Below are positions 61,602-64,000 of a stretch of 64,000 bases of DNA, in pieces. Source of the DNA: Pseudonocardia halophobica. GTDB taxonomy: Bacteria > Actinomycetota > Actinomycetes > Mycobacteriales > Pseudonocardiaceae. Numbering within the stretch: position 1 is the first letter of the stretch; each line of letters opens with the position of its first letter. The DNA lies in assembly GCF_027922425.1 (NCBI RefSeq), contig NZ_BSFQ01000010.1, positions 140,098-204,097 of the forward strand, given 5' to 3'. Made by a program: the position numbers and the translations under genes. The notes beneath the pieces were generated by a model. It saw only the letters and a program-made list of their open reading frames with translations. It was not told the DNA's origin and ran no database searches.

Positions 61602-61729
61602 GGGTCACCGCCGGGGTACTCGCCGTTGGGGTGGCCCGATCCCACTCTCCCGCCCCGCGCGCGGTCCACCGCCGGACGGCGCAACTCCCGGCGGAGATGT
61701 TCGGTGCGCGAGAAGTCCGGTTCCTGCGG

Positions 61730-62215
61730 CTAACGCCGGGTCCCGTCCGGGCGCCGGGTGCGGCGGGTGAGCTCCTCCTCGAGGGCGGCACGGTCGGCCG
61801 CACGCGCCCGCAGCGCGGGTGCCATCCGCCCCAGGGCCCGGCCGAACTCGGCGACGTACCGGGGTTCCGCCGTGCGGACGGCCTGCTCGACGTCGTCGGT
61901 GAACAGGTCGAACATCGCCCTGATCGTCGAGCGGCCGCCGGGGGTGAGCACGACGAGCACGCTGCGCCGGTCCACGGGGTTGGGCTGCCGCTCGACGAAG
62001 CCGGCGACCGTCATGCGGTCCAGCAGCGAGGTCACGCTGGCCGAGGCGATGCCGAGGCGGCGGGCGATGGCCGACGGCGGCAGCGGGCCGCGGTGCAGCA
62101 GCTCGCCCAGGGTCGTGGCCTCGTGGATGCCGACCCCGGCGGCCTGCGCCATGGTGCGCCGGTACTCGTCGGTCGCGACGACGAGCTCGCGCACCCGCTC
62201 CGCCAGCGTCCGCAC
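61730..62215 (-). CDS. MarR-family regulator 1
   Basis: A 161-residue MarR regulator: ELLHRGPLPPSAIARRLGIASASVTSLLDRMTVAGFVERQPNPVDRRSVLVVLTPGG is the winged HTH with the DRR wing motif. GTG 62215 is preferred, with GTGAGG five bases before it, giving a gap of seven bases to the upstream MarR gene; GTG 62239 is an alternative with an overlap. It is a close relative of the gene it follows (same PNP-x-DRRS wing), as if duplicated in tandem. Confidence 0.85.
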   Translation of the reverse strand: MRTLAERVRELVVATDEYRRTMAQAAGVGIHEATTLGELLHRGPLPPSAIARRLGIASASVTSLLDRMTVAGFVERQPNPVDRRSVLVVLTPGGRSTIRAMFDLFTDDVEQAVRTAEPRYVAEFGRALGRMAPALRARAADRAALEEELTRRTRRPDGTRR

Positions 62216-62222
62216 GGCGTCC

Positions 62223-62663
62223 TCACCCCGCGACGGCACCCGGGCCCGCCAGGATGCTGCTGGCCGCACGCAGGAACCCTGCGACGGCGGCCATCTCCGC
62301 GTGGGAACGCCCGGCCACCGCCCGGCCGATGCGCTCGGCGAAGTCGTCGTAGGTCGCCGCCACGTACCGCCGGCCGACGGGTTCGAGCTCGACGAGGCAG
62401 GAGCGGCGGTCCGCCGGGTTGGGCCGACGCCGGACGTGACCCGCGGCCTCCAGCCGGTCGAGCAGCTGGGTGGCCGACGCCGTGGTGATCCCGAGGTGCC
62501 GCGCGATGGCACCCGGGGTGGCCGGACCCTCGAGGAAGAGCAGCGCGAGGGTGCCGACCCCGCTGGCGCCCAGGCCCGCGGACCGGCCGACCGCCCCGCG
62601 GTACCGGTCCCCGGCCAGCACGAGGTCGCGGACGGCGCGGGCGACCTCGTTGTCCGCGCTCAT
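62223..62663 (-). CDS. MarR-family regulator 2
   Basis: A 146-residue MarR regulator: LLFLEGPATPGAIARHLGITTASATQLLDRLEAAGHVRRRPNPADRRSCLVELEPVG forms the winged helix with the DRR wing. It is followed by the tandem paralogue at 61730-62215. The start is ATG 62663. A three-half-site CTAG palindrome (62675-62699) upstream is the probable auto-operator. Two adjacent MarR proteins could form heterodimers; this is inference. Confidence 0.87.
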   Translation of the reverse strand: MSADNEVARAVRDLVLAGDRYRGAVGRSAGLGASGVGTLALLFLEGPATPGAIARHLGITTASATQLLDRLEAAGHVRRRPNPADRRSCLVELEPVGRRYVAATYDDFAERIGRAVAGRSHAEMAAVAGFLRAASSILAGPGAVAG

Positions 62664-62674
62664 GGCGCGGCACC

Positions 62675-62699
62675 CTAGCCGGTCGCTAGGTTTCCTAGC
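62675..62699. promoter_or_regulatory. MarR operator with three CTAG half-sites
   Basis: CTAGC-N5-GCTAG (62675-62689) is followed by GCTAGG-TTT-CCTAGC (62685-62699), two overlapping inverted repeats sharing the middle half-site. They lie 12 bases upstream of the MarR gene start, next to an AT-rich run AAAAATT. This is a good candidate for auto-repression by the MarR pair. Confidence 0.75.
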
Positions 62700-62810
62700 A
62701 AAAATTGCGTGACGGTCGGGCACCGCGGAGAGCCGGTCGGGCACCTCACCTGTCTCCACGACCTCCACCGACGGCCCCACGGCCTCCTCCTCGCGGTCCT
62801 CGCGGGCGGC

Positions 62811-62850
62811 ACGGACCGGCACGGACCGGCACCGACCGGCACCGACCGGC
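62811..62850. repeat. 10-bp tandem repeat
   Basis: Four tandem units of ten bases: acggaccggc twice, then accgaccggc twice. It lies between the divergent MarR promoter and the 3' end of the micro-protein gene, in no recognisable gene. It is probably slippage-derived. Confidence 0.85.
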
Positions 62851-62885
62851 ACGGCCTGCGGTGGACGCGCGCGCCGTGCCGGCCC

Positions 62886-63074
62886 TCAGACCGGGGCGAC
62901 GGCGGGCTCGGCCGGCGGGACGGCGTCGACCGCCGGCGGCGGCACGGGCTCGGCGGTGGCGGGCGGGCAGTGCCAGCAGCACACCTGGACGTCCCAGTAG
63001 CAACCGGTCGTGTGCGTGTGGGCGGACCTCGGCCAGCCGCCCGGGACGGGCGCGGAGTGCGGCGCGGACGGCAT
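62886..63074 (-). CDS. Cys/Trp-rich micro-protein, 62 residues
   Basis: A 62-residue protein with an excellent ribosome-binding site (AGGAGG six bases before ATG 63074). The centre is TGCYWDVQVCCWHCPP, with four cysteines and two tryptophans in 15 residues. A Pro/Ala/Val-rich tail (AEPVPPPAVDAVPPAEPAV) follows. The Cys/His pattern could bind metal or carry a modification. It matches no family I recognise. The frame is open upstream to 63155, but the ribosome-binding site fixes the start. Confidence 0.7.
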   Translation of the reverse strand: MPSAPHSAPVPGGWPRSAHTHTTGCYWDVQVCCWHCPPATAEPVPPPAVDAVPPAEPAVAPV

Positions 63075-63160
63075 CGGGACCTCCTGGGTGACCGGCGAGC
63101 CGGGTGATCGTGCCCGGCCCCGGCGCACCCCCACCAGGGTCGGACGTCCCGTCACGCCCG

Positions 63161-63179
63161 GGGCCGTGACTTTCGGCCC
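63161..63179. promoter_or_regulatory. Inverted repeat resembling a dormancy-type (DevR-like) box
   Basis: GGGCCG (63161-63166) and CGGCCC (63174-63179) flank TGACTTT. The whole resembles the GGGACTTTCGGCCC-like sites of DevR/OsdR-type response regulators, but not exactly. It lies between the divergent micro-protein and pseudokinase genes. The call is tentative. Confidence 0.3.
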
Positions 63180-63367
63180 TGCCCCCGCGCCGGGGGGTGC
63201 GGAAGGGTGTGCGCGGCACGGGGCGGGGTAGTCCGGGGGACATCGGGGGTACGCGGGAACCGACAGGGGCGCCGCCGGCAGGGGCCGGCAGGCGCCCGGG
63301 GACCGCGACCGGCACGGCCACCATGCGCGCGTCCGCAGGTGGCCGGCTGCCGACGGGGGGTACGCGC

Positions 63368-64000
63368 GTGGCCACGACCAGTGACGTCGTGCGGCAGGCG
63401 GGGGGACCGGAGCGGCCGGCGGGACTGCCGGACCGGTACCGGCTCGACGCCCGCCTGGGCTCCGGGCGGGGCCGGCGCCTCTACCGCGCGTGGGACGACG
63501 TGCTCTGCCGCCCCGTCGTCGTCGAGCTCCTGGAGCCCTCCCCCGCCGGGCCCGTCGTGGCCGGGCTGCACCACCCGAACCTCGCCGCGCTGTACGACGT
63601 CGGGAGCTGCGGCGACGGGCATTTCGTCGTCACCCAGCTCGTCGACGGCCCGTCGCTGGCCGACCGCGCCACCCGGCGCACCCTGCCGGTGCCCGCGCTC
63701 CTGGCCGCCGGCACCCGGGCCGCCGAGGCCCTGGCCTACCTGCACGCCCACGGCGTGGCGCACGGCGCCGTGGAGCCGGACGCGGTGCGGTTCGACCGCG
63801 GCGGCGAGGCGCACCTGCTCGGCCGCGTCCACCGACCCCCCGAGGCGGCGTACGGCACCGCCGCCTTCGACGCCCGCGCCGCGGCGGACCTCGCCCGGCT
63901 CGGCCGGCTGCTCCAGCGCTGCCTCCCGCGCCGCTCGTGGGGTCGGGCCGCGCCCGGGGTGCCCGCGGGGGTCGCGGCGCTGCTGGCCGACGCGGCGGCC
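63368..64000 (+). CDS. Ser/Thr protein kinase-like pseudokinase, cut by window edge
   Basis: The first 211 codons of a kinase-fold protein. DRYRLDARLGSGRGRRLYRAWDDV (about 22-45) is a degraded glycine-rich loop. The ATP-binding lysine is replaced by Glu (VVVELLEP, E53), and the catalytic loop HRDLKPxN is replaced by HGAVEPDA (132-139). The DFG motif is absent (LLGRVH). HHPNLAALYDVG and LVDGPSLADR keep the Pkn fold. It therefore looks like a pseudokinase, and the C-terminal domains are outside the window. GTG 63368 is the start; no strong ribosome-binding site is seen. Confidence 0.8.
   Translation, partial: MATTSDVVRQAGGPERPAGLPDRYRLDARLGSGRGRRLYRAWDDVLCRPVVVELLEPSPAGPVVAGLHHPNLAALYDVGSCGDGHFVVTQLVDGPSLADRATRRTLPVPALLAAGTRAAEALAYLHAHGVAHGAVEPDAVRFDRGGEAHLLGRVHRPPEAAYGTAAFDARAAADLARLGRLLQRCLPRRSWGRAAPGVPAGVAALLADAAA

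Noticed and set aside
1..64000. tRNA, rRNA, riboswitch or insertion-sequence signals.
   Set aside because: None could be recognised by eye; a tRNAscan-SE and Rfam search would settle this.

Overview
The window is very GC-rich with strong third-position GC. It carries many actinobacterial hallmarks: two SOS boxes of the CGAAC-N4-GTTCG type, an IdeR/DtxR-type iron box, F420-type luciferase-like oxidoreductases, a DUF222/HNH (13E12-like) nuclease, a DUF6295 protein, formamidase and LigD. It reads as chromosomal sequence from a Pseudonocardiaceae-like actinomycete, most probably Pseudonocardia or a relative. That assignment is inference from content only. No rRNA, tRNA, CRISPR array, prophage or insertion sequence was seen.

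Layout. 1-5.6 kb (minus): a translationally coupled operon bioY, AMP-ligase, thiolase, bioM, bioN, followed by an alpha/beta hydrolase and a truncated tesB. This resembles the Bacillus yhfUTS biotin-linked genes with the ECF energising module added. 5.7-7.8 kb (minus): a PucR-type regulator, then an ArsR/SRPBCC pair with a perfect palindrome over the ArsR start. 7.9-14.7 kb (plus): an orphan urease-like operon (fused gamma/beta subunit, alpha subunit, YtcJ-type amidohydrolase, MHS transporter, ThDP enzyme) with no nickel-maturation genes. 14.8-19.6 kb: DUF5995, DUF6295, dienelactone hydrolase, omega-transaminase and aldehyde dehydrogenase. 19.8-22.7 kb: SOS-controlled dinB, an Rv1733c-like membrane protein and an iron-boxed siderophore-interacting protein.

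22.9-33.7 kb: two acyl-CoA dehydrogenases (one with a divergent TetR gene and a perfect operator), adenine/adenosine deaminase, MBL hydrolase, CN-hydrolase, amino-acid permease, DHFR-like protein and an SOS-boxed HNH nuclease. 33.7-43.5 kb: a meso/(R,R)-butanediol dehydrogenase pair, a methyltransferase, catalase, a small acidic ORF, an AcoR-like activator lacking the sigma-54 contact loop, a DUF1326/DUF2182 pair, an LLM oxidoreductase and an SRPBCC protein. 43.7-52.7 kb: a FabH-like synthase, a cNMP/CBS/nucleotidyltransferase protein, msrA, a second LLM oxidoreductase, a second methyltransferase, a quinone-type reductase, a ferritin-like protein and a spore photoproduct lyase homologue.

52.7-55.6 kb (minus): a tight four-gene operon of a HemK2-like methyltransferase, a CDGSH Fe-S protein, a haem-oxygenase-like diiron protein and an EgtD-family methyltransferase that lacks the glutamate used for histidine recognition. 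With the orphan urease cluster, this is the best candidate here for an undescribed pathway. 55.7-64 kb: LigD with ligase-polymerase order, an enoyl-CoA hydratase, the fmdB-amiS-fmdA formamide module, two tandem MarR regulators with their operator, a Cys/Trp-rich micro-protein and the start of a Ser/Thr pseudokinase cut by the window edge.

No gene-free stretch exceeds 300 bases. The longest are 63075-63367, 43467-43730, 58591-58813 and 38244-38462, all read as promoter regions.
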